In this document: positions 10,201 to 22,124 of the stretch, in pieces
Position numbering within the stretch: position 1 is the stretch's first letter
Layout: the number at the start of each line of letters is the position of its first letter
Source of the DNA: Pelecanus crispus
Lineage: Eukaryota > Chordata > Aves > Pelecaniformes > Pelecanidae
Reading direction: 5' to 3'
NCBI RefSeq assembly: GCF_030463565.1
Contig: NC_134643.1
Span: 211,472,583 to 211,536,582 of the forward strand
Length of the DNA: 64,000 nucleotides
The notes under the pieces: model-generated
What the model saw: the letters and a program-made list of their open reading frames with translations, nothing else
Database searches by the model: none
Told to the model about the DNA's origin: nothing
Made by a program: the position numbers and the translations under genes

Positions 10201-12799
10201 GCAGTTGGATCGGCTCCTCCTGTGTTACCAGAATGTGACACTTAAAAACAGAGCTCTAGGTTTCAGTGTGCTTGGCTGCTATCTTGCCAGTTGTTCTATG
10301 TTAAACTTGTCTAGCTGGGTCTTTAGACAGTATGTCAGTGGGGAGAGCAGGATATGGAGGAGTCCTTCAAAACACAATTATGCAAGCTCTGTAAAAAGTG
10401 CCTTTTGTTTTCTTCTTTTCAGCCACATCAAAATCTGAGGCTGTCGAAGCCAAAACCTCCAGATTTGATGTGGGCAGTTTTGTAGGTGGCATTATGCTGA
10501 CACTTGGAGTCCTAGTTATTGTCTACATTGGATGCAAAACCTATCACTCTAGAAGAGGCATTCAGTACAGAACCATGTAAGTTCCCAAGGGATTGTCCCT
10601 TGTCAATTTATTACTTTCTTGAGGGGAACAAGGACAAACAAAACAAGGAGAATGAACTCTAATACATACATTTGTTTAATGTAAATTATATGAATATCAT
10701 TAAGAGATTTAACTGTGATATTTTGTCTTTAACCACTTCAGCTATTCCTCATTATTATGCCTCTCTTCTGAATGGATTTTTTCTCTCATCTATTACATAA
10801 AATAATTTTGGTTTTTTTTAAAGGATCCTAGTCCTTTAGATATTCCATGAATAGCTAACATTTCCTTGAAAATATTCCCTTGAAATGTTTGTTGCAATTT
10901 GCAAGACTTCTGTTTCTTCCTGACACTTTCTCCTAGACTCTATTTGTCTATTCACTCTTCGGCGTCTTCCTCCCCCTTGCCATTAATTTTTTTGTAGCAG
11001 GTCTATTTCCATTACCTATATGACGTCTTGTTGGAACTCTGTTACCATCTCTCTTTTGTATCACCTTTTATGTACCTTCAAGTCTAGTTTGAGCAGCCAG
11101 TTTTAAAGCCAGACATCTAATATTCCACATTCTTAAGCCACCACTGTTGAATTGATTCATTTATTTGTTATCACAGAAGACATTCAAAGGCAATATGGCC
11201 ATTATCCACATTTTTAAAAGCACAGTATTTGATTGTTGTCAATATATAGACTCAAACTTTTGCCCCCTTGCAATATAGGCAGGCCAGCTGGTTGCTTTCT
11301 AGTATTTAGTTTCCTGTGTTACCTTGTTCTCAACTCCAGAAACCTGTCCATAGAATTGTATGCACTGAACCTGCTTTAAATACTTTTCACAAGTCCATGA
11401 AATGAGAAGTAGAATTCATTTAACCGAATACAGGCATCTGCATCTGAACTACTCATTTCATATCAATCATACTACCCTGAAGTAGGGTAAATCTGTCACA
11501 TGAATCAGCTTACCCATGCATGTTTGTATTCACTTACTGTGAGGGCAGCTAAGAGTCTTAGATAAAGAAGTCTGTGCTGTGGATATTGAGAGGTATAGGG
11601 TGGATCCCACCTGAAGTCACTTGTTTACTCTGTGTACACCAGTGACTTTCAACCTTCCTTGAGCTACAGGCTACTGCTATTTTCCCTGTGGAGTGTAGGT
11701 GCTGTACAGTAAATACAAGCCTATTGAGAGTAAGCTTGCTTTTCTTAGTTACCTTTTCAAGACCCTTTAGAAGTTGTCTGTGGGCTTCAGACAGCCTGTG
11801 GAATACAAGCTGAAAAACAGCGATTTAAACAGATTCTCTGCCACCACGAAGCAACTGGTCTGTCTCCTTTATGATACGAGATTGGGGGACAGGAGGTAGT
11901 AGGTCAGTCTTGTCTTGGGTATGGTTCTTCTTTGTGGAGGTACTCTTTTCCTCTCCTTTGCAGCATTCATTTCTGAGAGCACAGTACCAGTGAGACATCT
12001 ATGATTTTGACATCATCTTGTATCTCACCCCTTTTGTAGTGAATAGTTCAATCAAAACTGTACCATCTCATTTGCTATTTATACCCAGCTCTATTCAGTT
12101 TTCTCCTAGGCTTCCAGACTTGACTCCTTGTCCAACATTGAGTTTAAGAACTAGGAATTCTTAAAACTAGGTTGCATTCCTTTTTCCTATTCAGTATTGT
12201 CCACCTCAATTGAGAAGCTTGTTTTAAGCTTGTGAGGTGATGTCATTAGACTTGTTGGGATGCTAGTGTTTAGGCCTTGTGTTTTCTCTCCATCTTGACT
12301 CCTGCTTGTTGGTCACAGAATTCAACCAGTCCCTGCTGCACATGTTTACCCACAGTAGTGTTTGAATGGATATTGTAGACTTCAGATCAGCAGTATCTTT
12401 AAAATAAAGGAAACCTGTCGCTGAGCTTGTGAACTGCCTTTGATTAGCTGTTACTACTGGATGTAGGTAAGATAGAGAAGATAAAAATACCTGAGCAACA
12501 GCTAATCTAAAAATATTTACTTGAATTAAAAGTGAAAGCCAAAATACTAATGAGGCTAGTGAAGCTAGAGGAGTGTTGACAAAATGAAATTGTTCTGTTA
12601 ACTTCAGGCTTGGCTCAGAGAGGAGTGTAACTCCCAGATCAATGTGCCCTTAGGCCTTCCCAGCAAGATGGCCTCTGTTCACAAAATAACCTTCTTAGCA
12701 GCAGCTGGGTGGCTGTTTCTCATGTTGACTGTTGTTTGCACTGCAGGACATTAATTACTGTGTTTCTGTTACAGTGATGAACACGATGCCATCATTTAA
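1170..12799 (+). CDS. TMEM123: TMEM123 (porimin), 3' five coding exons; 5' end outside the window
   Basis: Joined exons are 1170-1217, 4085-4144, 8769-8960, 10423-10576 and 12775-12799. All junctions follow GT-AG. The first three exons are multiples of three (48, 60, 192 nt) with phase-1 introns, typical of a modular extracellular region. The product is a type I membrane protein. First comes a Ser/Thr-rich, mucin-like ectodomain with N-glycosylation sequons (NNSS, NSSS, NTT). Then there is one membrane helix of about 21 residues starting near GSFVGGIMLTLGVLVIVYIG, and a short basic then acidic tail ending YRTIDEHDAII, which I recognise as the TMEM123 C-terminus. In humans porimin is a surface glycoprotein linked to oncosis-like cell death; its molecular role is poorly known. 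The gene sits next to a cIAP gene in convergent orientation, as in other amniotes. The signal peptide exon is missing because the window starts inside the gene. Confidence 0.88.
3302..3872 (+). mobile_element. Solo LTR of an avian endogenous retrovirus (ERVL-like)
   Basis: This 571-bp element starts TGTCCTGGTTTCAGCTGG and ends TAAACCATGACA, so it has the TG...CA ends of an LTR. It is alignable over its length to the copy at 38403-38942. It carries ATTAAA (3736-3741) as a poly(A) signal after an AT-rich trinucleotide (ATT)n block. No gag, pol or env sequence adjoins it, so it is a solo LTR left by recombination. The five bases on each side (CAGTG and CTGTA) agree at only three positions, so the target duplication has decayed. 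It lies in a TMEM123 intron, in sense orientation, 212 bp before the exon at 4085. Confidence 0.85.
4085..4144 (+). CDS. TMEM123: TMEM123 coding exon b (Thr/Ser-rich)
   Basis: This 60-nt phase-1 exon encodes (H)NSSSSNLTSPTQSTATSTV plus one base. A good pyrimidine tract and GAAG acceptor precede it, and GTATGT follows as donor. The Ser/Thr density and the NSSS and NLT sequons fit a heavily O- and N-glycosylated stalk. Confidence 0.82.
   Translation, partial: TIAVHPISHHPHNLQRHLQ
4145..8768 (+). other. TMEM123: TMEM123 intron
   Basis: This 4.6-kb intron holds no recognisable coding exon. It contains T17 (5763-5779) and other homopolymers, and a 5'-truncated CR1 tail near its 3' end. One 150-codon open frame on the minus strand (6353-6805) has no recognisable domain and is regarded as chance. 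Confidence 0.7.
8608..8697 (+). mobile_element. CR1 LINE 3' end fragment
   Basis: This is a short CR1 3' terminus running from about GTTAAGCTCTC through TCCCTGCTCACTGCAGG to the tail CATTCTATGATTCTAT. It matches the 3' ends of the CR1 copies at 15.4 and 59.2 kb, so it belongs to the same subfamily. It is in sense orientation to TMEM123 and ends about 70 bp before the 8769 exon. The left boundary is approximate. Confidence 0.85.
8769..8960 (+). CDS. TMEM123: TMEM123 coding exon c (Thr-rich stalk)
   Basis: This 192-nt phase-1 exon runs from the acceptor TTTCCCAG to the donor GTGAGT. It encodes 64 residues dominated by Thr, Ser, Gln and Lys, including TNQPTKT twice with a 13-codon period (see the repeat entry). 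There are no cysteines. This is the mucin-like core of the ectodomain and should be extended and O-glycosylated. Confidence 0.85.
8804..8860 (+). repeat. TMEM123: Internal 39-nt duplication in the TMEM123 stalk
   Basis: AATCAGCCCACCAAAAC occurs at 8804-8820 and again from 8843, a 39-nt (13-codon) step. It gives TNQPTKT twice in frame, which suggests growth of the stalk by in-frame duplication. Confidence 0.75.
8961..10422 (+). other. TMEM123: TMEM123 intron
   Basis: This is intron sequence with no coding exon, RNA gene or clear repeat that I can support. A purine-rich stretch lies near 10100-10200. The 3' end has a strong pyrimidine tract (TTTTCTTCTTTTCAG). Confidence 0.65.
10423..10576 (+). 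CDS. TMEM123: TMEM123 coding exon d (membrane segment)
   Basis: This 154-nt exon starts after TTTTCAG and ends before GTAAGT, leaving two bases of the last codon. It encodes the juxtamembrane region (SRFDVGSF), one hydrophobic helix of about 21 residues and a cytoplasmic stretch (CKTYHSRRGIQYRT). This is the best conserved part of TMEM123 and the basis of the gene call. Confidence 0.92.
10577..12774 (+). other. TMEM123: TMEM123 last intron
   Basis: This 2.2-kb intron carries no coding signal. A short ancient transposon relic is proposed at 11640-11822. The 3' end is TGTTACAG, directly before the last coding exon. Confidence 0.7.
11640..11822. mobile_element. Possible ancient hAT-type MITE
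   Basis: The segment begins CAGTGACTTTCAACCTTCC. The reverse complement of its end is CGCTGTTTTTCAGCTTG, so the ends form imperfect inverted repeats of the CAGTGNTTYTCAACC kind common in hAT elements. Inner text such as CAAGACCCTTTAGAAG also recalls such relics. I see no 8-bp target duplication, as expected for an old copy. The family is not identified. Confidence 0.4.
12775..12799 (+). CDS. TMEM123: TMEM123 last coding exon
   Basis: After the acceptor GTTACAG the sequence reads T GAT GAA CAC GAT GCC ATC ATT TAA. With the AT left by the previous exon this gives I-D-E-H-D-A-I-I-stop, the TMEM123 C-terminus. The acidic end is typical of the family. Confidence 0.92.
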
Positions 12800-13869
12800 A
12801 GATACTTCAGGGAAGACTGTTGGAAACCCATCCTATCACAGCTGTTGTAACTTATTTCTGAGAGTTCCTTTCATAAAGATGATCACAGTCTCTAAACCTG
12901 TCTTGGGTGCGATCCTGCAAAATGTTGAGAAGCTCTTTAAACATCCTGATTTTTTTGCATTGGCTTTCATAAGAAGAAGAGGAACTCAGCACTTTGTAGA
13001 GACAGTATTTTCTTTTTCCAGTATTTGTAACCAAATTTAAAGAAACACACATATTGACTCATTTTAAGATACGCACGCAAGTCTCTGAAATAGCTAACTA
13101 CTAGCACAGTGGATCGCATCATTGCAATTCTAAGTTCAATTACTTCTCACATATGGCATAAATCCAGTGTGTTCCATAATGGATATAGTAGGTTAAATAG
13201 GATACCTTTGAGAGACCAAGCTTAGGTTTTTTGTAAGAAAATTTTTTCCCCCCAATATTTTGTATTAAATTGTATTTATTTTCAAGTTTGATGTGAACTT
13301 TAGTTTAGAAATTTTGAACAATTCAGTTAATTTTTATTAGGCTATAAAGGGACATGGTTTGTTAACTGTATAGAAGGTGATAATGAGTACTTTAAACTTC
13401 AGTCATTAGGTCACCAGTGACCTGCAGAGACTTTTCTTAACAGGCTATACAATGAGACTAGCTGCAGGAAGCATGAACAGACTGGAGATGTCCATCCACA
13501 ACCCTTTTCTCTGAATGGGTCCTTATAAGAAAACAGACTGTGCGATCAATATCTTCTTTTTTCTAGCACCTCCTAATGAAGTATGTGGAATTGAAGATAA
13601 AATAAAACTGGAAAAAAAAGTAATTGCAACATCATAAATATGATAAAATAGGAAAATTGCTTCTAAAAATTGGGTTTTAAGTTGAATGTAGCAATTGCTT
13701 CACTCTTGGTTTTTATTATTAAGAAGCTTTATGCAATGTTTTAGCAGCATTTGATAAGCACTGAAAGTTACACAGAGAAGAGGAAAATCTGTAAGATAGC
13801 ATTTTAGAAGAATATAATCTGCATTTTTTTACAACTATTTTCAGAACTTGGTACTGCTGCACACATGTA

Positions 13870-14100
13870 CAGAGATCTGGTCAAAAGCCCACTGAAGGCA
13901 GCAGGGCATCTCTCAGGCAGCCTTTAGATTAAGGCCCAAATACACTGGGGGTCCCATGCAAGATGCCTGATGCTGTTTCCGTATCACTTCTGCATTTACA
14001 CCGAGGTAAACCTGCTGACTTCATTAGATGGGCTCCTGATTTACACTGGTGTAAGGAAAACTAGAGCAAGGATCAAGAAACTCAGGCCTGCATCTCCTTA
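13870..14100. repeat. Possible ancient sauropsid interspersed repeat
   Basis: Phrases such as TTAAGGCCCAAATACACTGG and GGGCTCCTGATTTACACTGG look like text I associate with old dispersed repeats in bird, crocodile and turtle DNA. I cannot name the family and saw no ends or target duplication. Confidence 0.25.
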
Positions 14101-14924
14101 TGTCAGTGAATGAATTGCTCAGGCTGCACTGGCAGACCTCTCTCCGGTGAAGAGGGTTGGCGTGGTGGGACTTGACCGTCCTGGTTACTGCTGGCACTAG
14201 TGCATCGTGCAGGGCACAGACGGGAGGTGGTGACAGCTGAGGAAGGGCTGTCAGGGGGCTGGGGTACAGCGCAGCGGGGAAATAAGACTACAGCTCTGGC
14301 ACAGGTTAATTGTTTTGCTGAGCAATAGTTTATTCTGATATGCAATGTTAAGAAGTGGCCATATGGATGGTTTTTTTCCTTTTTCACATGGAGTAGTAAA
14401 ACCATTGTGTCCAAGGCACAGCTGACTCCAGGAACCCATGGCTAATGAGTAGTCTTAACAGTACCAGCCACACCCCCAAAATGGGGGGTAGCAGGGCTAT
14501 TTTGGTTTTTGCTGAGATTGAGGTATGGGGGGGGAAGAGTGATCTGAAGTAACTTTTGTGATTTTTTTTCTTAATTGCATTGTTTGGTGGAAAACTTGGC
14601 ATTTTGACTGGAAGAGTTTGGAAACAATTCTTCCATAGAACTGCAATTCCTTACTTTGTAGAAATTAAGTGCAACTCAGTTACTGGGATTGTCTCACCTC
14701 TGTCGTACAGATGAATAAATAAAATTAAATCTTTGGAGTTACTGTATTAATTTAAGTTGGATTTTTATTTTATTAGACAGTTTCGTAGTTTCCTCAACCC
14801 TTTCCACAGTCATAACCATTGAGTAAGTGTTCACTATATATACTTTCAAATGCTAGAATACCATACCTAGTGCATTTTTGCCCAGATCAGTCATTTGTAA
14901 TGTATTTTGTAATCTTGTTACTAC

Positions 14925-14930
14925 AATAAA
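14925..14930 (+). terminator. TMEM123: TMEM123 distal poly(A) signal AATAAA
   Basis: ACAATAAAGC is followed about 10 nt later by GTGTGGTT, the usual layout of a cleavage site. It is the last strong plus-strand signal before unrelated sequence and CR1 repeats begin. Confidence 0.6.
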
Positions 14931-15423
14931 GCAAAATTGTGTGGTTAAGATTTCAGAGGTGTCAGTGCAAATATTAAACCTGACCTCCTTTCCAGTGTTT
15001 GTCTAGTATCCAAAGTGAGGTGCAATTGATAAATCTTACCTTTAACTTTACATTTGCTTTCCAACAGTAAGTGAAAACGCAGCTTTAAGTTACACACCTA
15101 TAAAGTGGGATGAACAGGACAGCTTTTTGGTGTGTCATACCACCACTAAGTACATATTTAGGCCTCAGTCTTGGAGGTTGCTCTACAGCATTGGAACAAG
15201 CAGTGGACCTGAATTTAGCTGTGCTCTACCTATGTAGAAGGGTTGACTGTATTCAATAACTGAAGTAGTCATTTAGCATTCAAAAATCCTGATTATAGTT
15301 AACTAAAGATTGGCACTTAGAGTGTTGGAAAGGGTTTGCCACAGGAATCTACCAAATTTTAGACTAATATGAGGTATAAAGCTGAAGTAGGAGCAAAAGA
15401 CAGAAAAAGGTCTTTTGTCTCAG

Positions 15424-15883
15424 ACTGAAGGACATGGACCTGTTGGAGCAGGTCCAGAAGAGGGAGGGCCACAAAAATGATCCAAGGGCTGGAGCACTGC
15501 TCCTACAAGGCCAGGCTGAGAGAGTTGGGGTTGTTCAGCCTGGAGAAGAGAAGGCTGCGGGGAGACCTTATTGCAGCCTTCCAGTACTTAAAGGGGGCCT
15601 ACAGGAAGGATGGGGAGAATCATTTTAGCAAGGCCTGTTGCGACAGGACAAGGAGCAATGGTTTTAAACTAAAGAAGAATAGATCTAGACTGGATATAAG
15701 GAAGAAGTTTTTTACAATGAGGGTGGTGAAGCACTGGAACAGGTTGCCCAAAACATTCAAGGTGAGGTTGGACGGGGCTCTGAGCAACCTGATCTGGTTA
15801 AAGCTGTCCCTGCTCACTGCAGGGGGCTGGGCTAGACGACCTCTAAAGGTCCCTTCCAACCCAAAGCATTCTATGATTCTATG
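15424..15883 (+). mobile_element. CR1 LINE 3' fragment with ORF2 C-terminus
   Basis: This is a 5'-truncated CR1 starting near GACATGGACCTGTTGGAGC and ending in ATTCTATGATTCTATG. It encodes the C-terminal ORF2 region after the reverse transcriptase ([33 protein letters not shown]). Compared with the 59-kb copy it lacks 27 nt between HWNRLP and TFKVRLDG, an in-frame loss of nine codons (REVVEAPSLA replaced by K). It is a dead fragment of the same subfamily. Confidence 0.92.
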
Positions 15884-15927
15884 AAGTCTACCACTATCTC
15901 AGGCAACTGGGGAACAGAATATGGAAT

Positions 15928-16165
15928 ACAATAGTTGGGAGGGACCTACAACGATCATCTAGTCCAACTGCCTGACCAATTCAGGGCTGACCAAGTCAAA
16001 GCAAGTTGTCCAAATGTCTCTTAAACATTTACAGGCTTGGGGCATCAACCACCTCTTTAGGAAGCCTGTTCCAGTGTCTGAGCACCCTCTTGGTAAAGTG
16101 CTTCCTAAATATAATCCCTTCCTCATGGAAGTCTCTTCCCACTCACTTCTCTGCTGATTAGTTAT
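15928..16165 (-). mobile_element. Older CR1 LINE fragment, opposite orientation
   Basis: On the minus strand this reads as a CR1 3' region. The plus strand shows AGTTGGGAGGGACCTACAAC, then ATCTAGTCCAACTGCC, then CAGGCTTGGGGCATCAACC and CCTGTTCCAGTGTCTGAGC, the ordered landmarks of a CR1 3' end. It differs from the other copies here and has lost the ATTCTATG tail, so it is an older subfamily. It faces the 15424-15883 copy tail to tail. Confidence 0.75.
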
Positions 16166-19100
16166 TCTAAATTCAATCATAAGTTTATGATCTGTTTATA
16201 TTAATTTTATGCAACAAATTTTTAGCACAAGTAGCTCCTCCCCTTCTCCAGGTATACTTATGCTACAGTCAGTCTTTCAGCTGTTCCTTAACTGAGTTTA
16301 TTAATATTGTAAAGATCTGCAACTGATTATAGTTCATCCTCTCAACAGGACTGCACATCTGTTTTCTTACTAATACTGGTGGCTGAGCAATGCAGTTCAC
16401 AGCTCTGTCTTGATTAGGAACCCCTCTGGTGACACATCACAGAACTGCATTTACAGTATCATGTTTTAAGCCCATCACCATCATTCAGTAGATTACAGCT
16501 CTTTCACACAAACTCTATACTCATTTTTTAATCCTTAAAGTTAATGTTTTTGTGCTTCATATTAAAATTTATTTCCCTTAATACTACAGGCTTGGGAACT
16601 CATCCAATAGCTACAGAACATAGCAACCTCAGGTATCGTGAATGTTACTTTTGCTCTTCAAACACATCAAGATCAGCCACGTCTCAGGACTGCAGCATTC
16701 TGCCTTCCTCCCACAGGTCTTTCCTTTTTATGCAACTCTCCTTTAGCCAGTATTCCAGTACCAAATCATAGCCCTTCCAGCTTCATTGTTTTGATAGGGC
16801 CCTGCATCAAAGGCTTCAAAGCAGTCCAGAAATGCTGCAGTGCTATATTTGGGGTTTTTATTAAAAAAACCTATTAAAGCAAGATCATGTTACTGTGATA
16901 ACATTATCCCTTTGTAAATCTACTTTCATAGCTTTCCTTTTTGTTCAGAGACTGTTGGAACTCTTACATATTCATGCCACTCTATTTTGCCCTGAAGACT
17001 TACATAGCATTCTTAACATGCTTTATTGAAATAGATAGAAGCAACAAAATTACAATATTGCCAAAAGCAAAGCAGAACAGCATCAGAGACTAAAAATTGC
17101 CTAGATAACTCCAGAGGTTAAGAATTCAGCTGTGGTATGGAAGCAGATAGAATGAGAATGGACCTGTGCAGAACGTAAACACATTCTTTAGACAACACTG
17201 AAGGAGTCCTGATTGGTGTATGAGCAAGATAGCAGTCTTAAAAAAAACAGGAAAGTTAAATGAATTTAGGAATCTGCATTTGGCAGTTCTCACAAACAGC
17301 ATAGACACAGGGACTGCCAATTCCTGGTGTCAATCCTGCAGTATTTAAGTTTTAGCTTGCATTAGAATTTAGTGTTTGCTTCGCTATAAAAACACTACTT
17401 TGAAGACTGGATCAATGATTAATTTTGTCCTTCAGTGTCAGGTCATCCCTATACTTCAAAACATCCAATTCAGGAACTCTGAAAATTGAAAGAATAAAAA
17501 GGACTCCAAGTTCTCAAGGCTCTTAAGTATCCTTTAAAATACCAAAAGGAAATATATTCTCACTCTGATACTCAAAATTTTGAGTTTGTCTACTGTTTGT
17601 TCTGACCTTCTCCACATCAAGTTTAAAGCAGTTTGGAAACCAAGGTGTTGCACCTGGCCAGCACTGAGGTGACAGATGCTTCTAAAGCGTTAGAAGAAAA
17701 ACTATGTAACTCAGTTTCTTTGACAGGATTCATAAAGAAAAGCAACAACTGTCTGTACAAATGGGGTGCTTTCTTCTTTTGATTGTTGCATATATGACTT
17801 AATCTTTTCTAAAGACTTTATTCTTCCTTTAGAATTAAAGCTATCTTCCAATGGGAAAAAATCACAACCCTAACTAATATCCTATACTCCGTAAGTACCA
17901 AGTATTTCGCTTCTCTATCTGCCAAAAGAATAGAGCATCAGTAAGGCAAGCTATATGGATCCAAAAGAAAGATCTTTGTTTGACCAAGTCTACACCCTCT
18001 AACACATGAGCTTCGAAATCTTTGGCAAGTTCTCCAGCTTCTCCCTAAAAAAATTTCACCAGGCCAAAACTAAATGTGAAGGCTACTGCTAGGACATCGC
18101 TTATTGTGCAAACAATTTCCTGCTATGTATCAGCATATTTTGATCTCTTCAAAGAGAAAAAAGTAACTCACCTGTGTCTTTTTTGAAAATAGCACAGTAG
18201 GATCTGCTGTTTGGAGTTCTGCTCTTCCCTGCACAGGGTGTATGTGATACCCCAGACTCTTGGGCTTGAAGGGTCCCATGCCAGCAGTGAGGAAGCTGGG
18301 CTGGAGCATGAGTAACCATAGTGATCACACACTCAATTAAAAACAGAAACAAAGGACTGGTGATTTAGTATTGTCTCAGGAAGTTTACTCCCTGTACTAG
18401 TAACCTCCGGAGCAAGAGTGACAACAATTGCATGTTACATAGTTCAACAGAACAGAGAACACCTTTTTGTGTCTGGAATACATCTCCTGCCTGAATTCAT
18501 GTAGCAGAGGTGGGTCACTTTAGGAATAACTAACAGCAAAAAACTGGATTTGCAAGTTCAGTCCTTCTGCAACATTAAACACGATACTGCATACCCCAGG
18601 CTCACTACACTACAATTGCCACAACGCAGAATTAAAGGCAGATGAATACACTGTTATGTACTGCTCTTCTGATGTGTTGTGAGGAATATAGCAAAGAACC
18701 AAGTTCTGAGAGCATGGCACTATGGAGTTACTAAACAACCCCTAACTCTCAGTCACAAAAGCAGCAATATAAAGATTGTTGTTCTTTATCATGCTAATGG
18801 AGTTCCTAGATATTTCATATATGGCCATTCATTTCAGCATATAAGAACAATGCTCTGTTATAATGACTGGTGGCAGTCTGATCACTTGTGGATATTGGGA
18901 CTGCATGCCATCTTCAATTTGAAGAGCACCAGGCTTCCTGGTCAATGCTCAAAAGCAAACAGAAGAGAAAAATACACATTCAGTTAAAAAAAAAGCACAC
19001 ACAAAAAAAACACAAACCCAAACCATGCAGGAAACTGCTAAATAATTACAATAAAGCTTCATGGCACTTGCTTCACAAAACATACAGCTGCTACCTGGGA

Positions 19101-22093
19101 AGCCACTGTATCTTGCAGTATCTTAAACCAGTATCAGAAACTGCAACTGCTGCAGCCTAGATCCTCTGCAGATATGATAAGCTTCATTCAAGTAAAGAAA
19201 TTGCTCATTTATAGAAGCTGGGAATATTGCCTTCTATCTTTATCTTACAGCAAGTCTGACCACTGAACTCCAACGATACCAAAGTTGCACCCCCTTAGCC
19301 ACGCAAACACATGCTGCCAGCTCAAGACAAGCTATGGACCTTGAACGCTGACTTCGGAGAACTTGAGCTGCTTGATCAGCAGAGCTGCGCCGGAAGCTGG
19401 GGGCAGGCAGGGCTGTTCATTGCTGTTTAACCCAGTCAAAGCTCTGGGAAATGCTTTCAGAGGAGGAAGTGGGCACAGAACAAAGTGTGAACATGGTCAG
19501 CTGGTTCACAAGTAACAGAAGTCACTTGATCCTCTCCAAACATGACACTATGCAGTTAGTCTTCCCCATGGTTTAACATTTTGCTAGGGTTCTGTTTGCA
19601 ATGTGCTACAGGCAACTAGTTTTATTATAGCTTTCTTGGAAGAGCACTGAAGAGAACGTAACTGCTCACATGTACAGCATTACAGACCAGGGCAACCACA
19701 GTCATTATAATGGGGAGTAGTGGAAAGCCATAACCTAGATTAGCCTTCCTGCCAAAACTACATCAAAGAATTTTACCCAGTAGTTTCTAGATCAAGTTAT
19801 TCCACTTCTCAGAAAGGGGTTCAGGTGCCCAGATGCAGGCAGCCAGCGCAGTCTGAAGTTGCCCGGGACATTCAAACACTCACCAACCAGGGCTGACAGG
19901 CACACTGCAGGTCCCGAGATACACTCGGGCATCACAAGTGTCATTGAACACCTGAAATCATTCGGTTTTTAAAGCCCTGTCATCTGATCTATATGTAGTA
20001 ACTGCAATGTTTGGAAAAGGAAGAACTCCAACCCCATATGGTTCTGAAGAAAAATGCATTGCTTAAGAAGTCTGCCTGCTACTGTGTTTTTCCAAATCCT
20101 CTTCCCTGTTCAGAAACAGGGCTTACATACTAACAGTTCCACACTTTTCAGTTGAGCCTGACCTCTCCAGCTCCCCCTGCAGACTCATCTCTTAATCTGG
20201 AGAAAGTATACTTGGTTCTAATACTACTAAGTTCTGGGCCTGAACATCAAATTTGACGTCATGCGCTTTACTCCGTAACAAGCTTTCATGATCTTTGACA
20301 ACTTTTTAAGTTGCTACATGAGACAAAAGAGCCTTTGGAAACATTTCAAAACCAGAAAAGCAAAAGTATGTTAATCAAAGCTGTTTAAAACTACATGCTA
20401 GGTTTGAAACATTTACATTTTTAACATCAAAGTTAAAGGAAGGACATGTACATGTAATAAAGTTGGACAAAAGTCTGCATTTAAAAGAATTACAGCAAGC
20501 CAATCTACAGTTAAAGAATCCTATGTACTGCAAGGAATGTATGCCAAAGCATTAAAATAATTATGGTGCCAGTGTTAAACATTAAACAGTGTTGCAGAAG
20601 TTATGGAAGAATGGATGAAACCAAACATCAGTGTTGCTGAATTAATGCTAAAAATGTTTAAAGACAAACCAGGCCAGGTTCTTACACCCCTCCCCTAACC
20701 CCCCAGACAGCAAAGCAAGACTTCTTCAAAATTAATATCTCCAGTATTATTTTGAAAGGGACTCCAGCAGTACCTCCTGGGCTTGGGAATACAGGGCAAA
20801 GACAAACAGATGATAACTAGAATGTATTTGCATCTTCCTTTGCACAACCGTCCTCGCTGTATTTAGCGGTAAGTACTACTGATGGAAACATCCTGAATCT
20901 GCTAACAAATCAGCCTCAATCACATAATTAACAAATAAAAGTCCATGGTTTTGCCCTTTTTAGCTAGGCAAAACTTTGATTCAGTGCTGTTGCTGCAACT
21001 GCCAGAAATGTAACATACTGTTAACCCCACACGCAGTCTAAATTCCAAACTCAGTGGACAGATTTCCCAAGATATCAGGTGATTATAGCAGGAGACCCAG
21101 AGGTTTCTTTCACAGACTTAGAGGGAGACTTTTATTAAATTACAACTCGGATGTACAACAGGAAAGATGTATCCAAATGCAAACCATACAGCATCTGTAA
21201 GTACAAATGGAAATCTGTGTGCCAGTGACACATTTCCCCCACTTAATACAAGCCTTGCTCTGAACACTAGGCAACTGTCAGACAGGGTAAGTCACTATAG
21301 TGAGTCACAAGTTACACATCCCACACAAGTTCTTTCTTATGTATACACCTTACTACTTTCATATATATGGGATGCTCTCTTTTTAGAAGAGATAACACAT
21401 GTACAACTGAGAACCGTACATGAAGTGATGAAAGCCAGTTACACGCACACAACTGGCAAACACTGGCATCCTGAAACTTCAAGAAGTGGTATTTTCACCT
21501 CAGACTACAGAGCGTAAGACACCAAAATACTGTTAAAAACATCTTACTGCTGGCAGGTCTGAAGATTGAGATGTCCACACTTGGGCACTGAAGATATGAC
21601 TGAAGACTACTGACTTAACAATTAGAGATGGACAAACCAACACCACCACTGCAGGATCTGATGCCATTACCCTGGCAGTATTCTTCCACTGTTTGACATG
21701 AAATCCTTGAGCAATACCTACAAACACTTTCCCTCTGTAGGTATCTACTATGCAAGTCTAGGGATACAGAGCTGGAAAGGCTAAAGTAAGAGTCAACCAG
21801 TAAGGAAATAGGAGTCCTCGGACTACCAGCGTACAAAACAAGACCCAAGACTTCAGAAGGGGCTGGAAGATTAATTGCACAATCACTATAAAGTTCCAAA
21901 GAGAAAAGTAGCTTTTACATTTTAATTCCTAGCTTAAAGGCTATATTGCTGTATAGCTATCCTCTGCCTCATCTCTAAGATCACGAGGACCATTCCTGAC
22001 CAGGATTTCTATTCTTTGAAAAATCAAGACAGAAGGAAGTACCAAATGCTGTTAGGGTTTTGGGTTTGTTGTTTTGGTTTGTTGGGTTTTTTT

Positions 22094-22124
<31 letters not shown>

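Larger units (their letters stand above)
12800..14945 (+). other. TMEM123: TMEM123 3' UTR
   Basis: The last exon continues past the stop as AT-rich sequence. AATAAA hexamers occur at 13601, 14714 and 14718 (overlapping), and 14925. The last is followed by GT-rich sequence (TTGTGTGGTT) and is my choice for the main end at about 14945; shorter forms are possible. A stretch at about 13870-14100 (with GGCTCCTGATTTACACTGG) recalls an old interspersed repeat. No RNA evidence is available. Confidence 0.6.

Noticed and set aside
18149-18352. Minus-strand segment ending in a consensus donor CACAG/GTGAGTTA near 18170
   Set aside because: Only the donor is good. The acceptor is unclear, and no partner exon or known protein was found.
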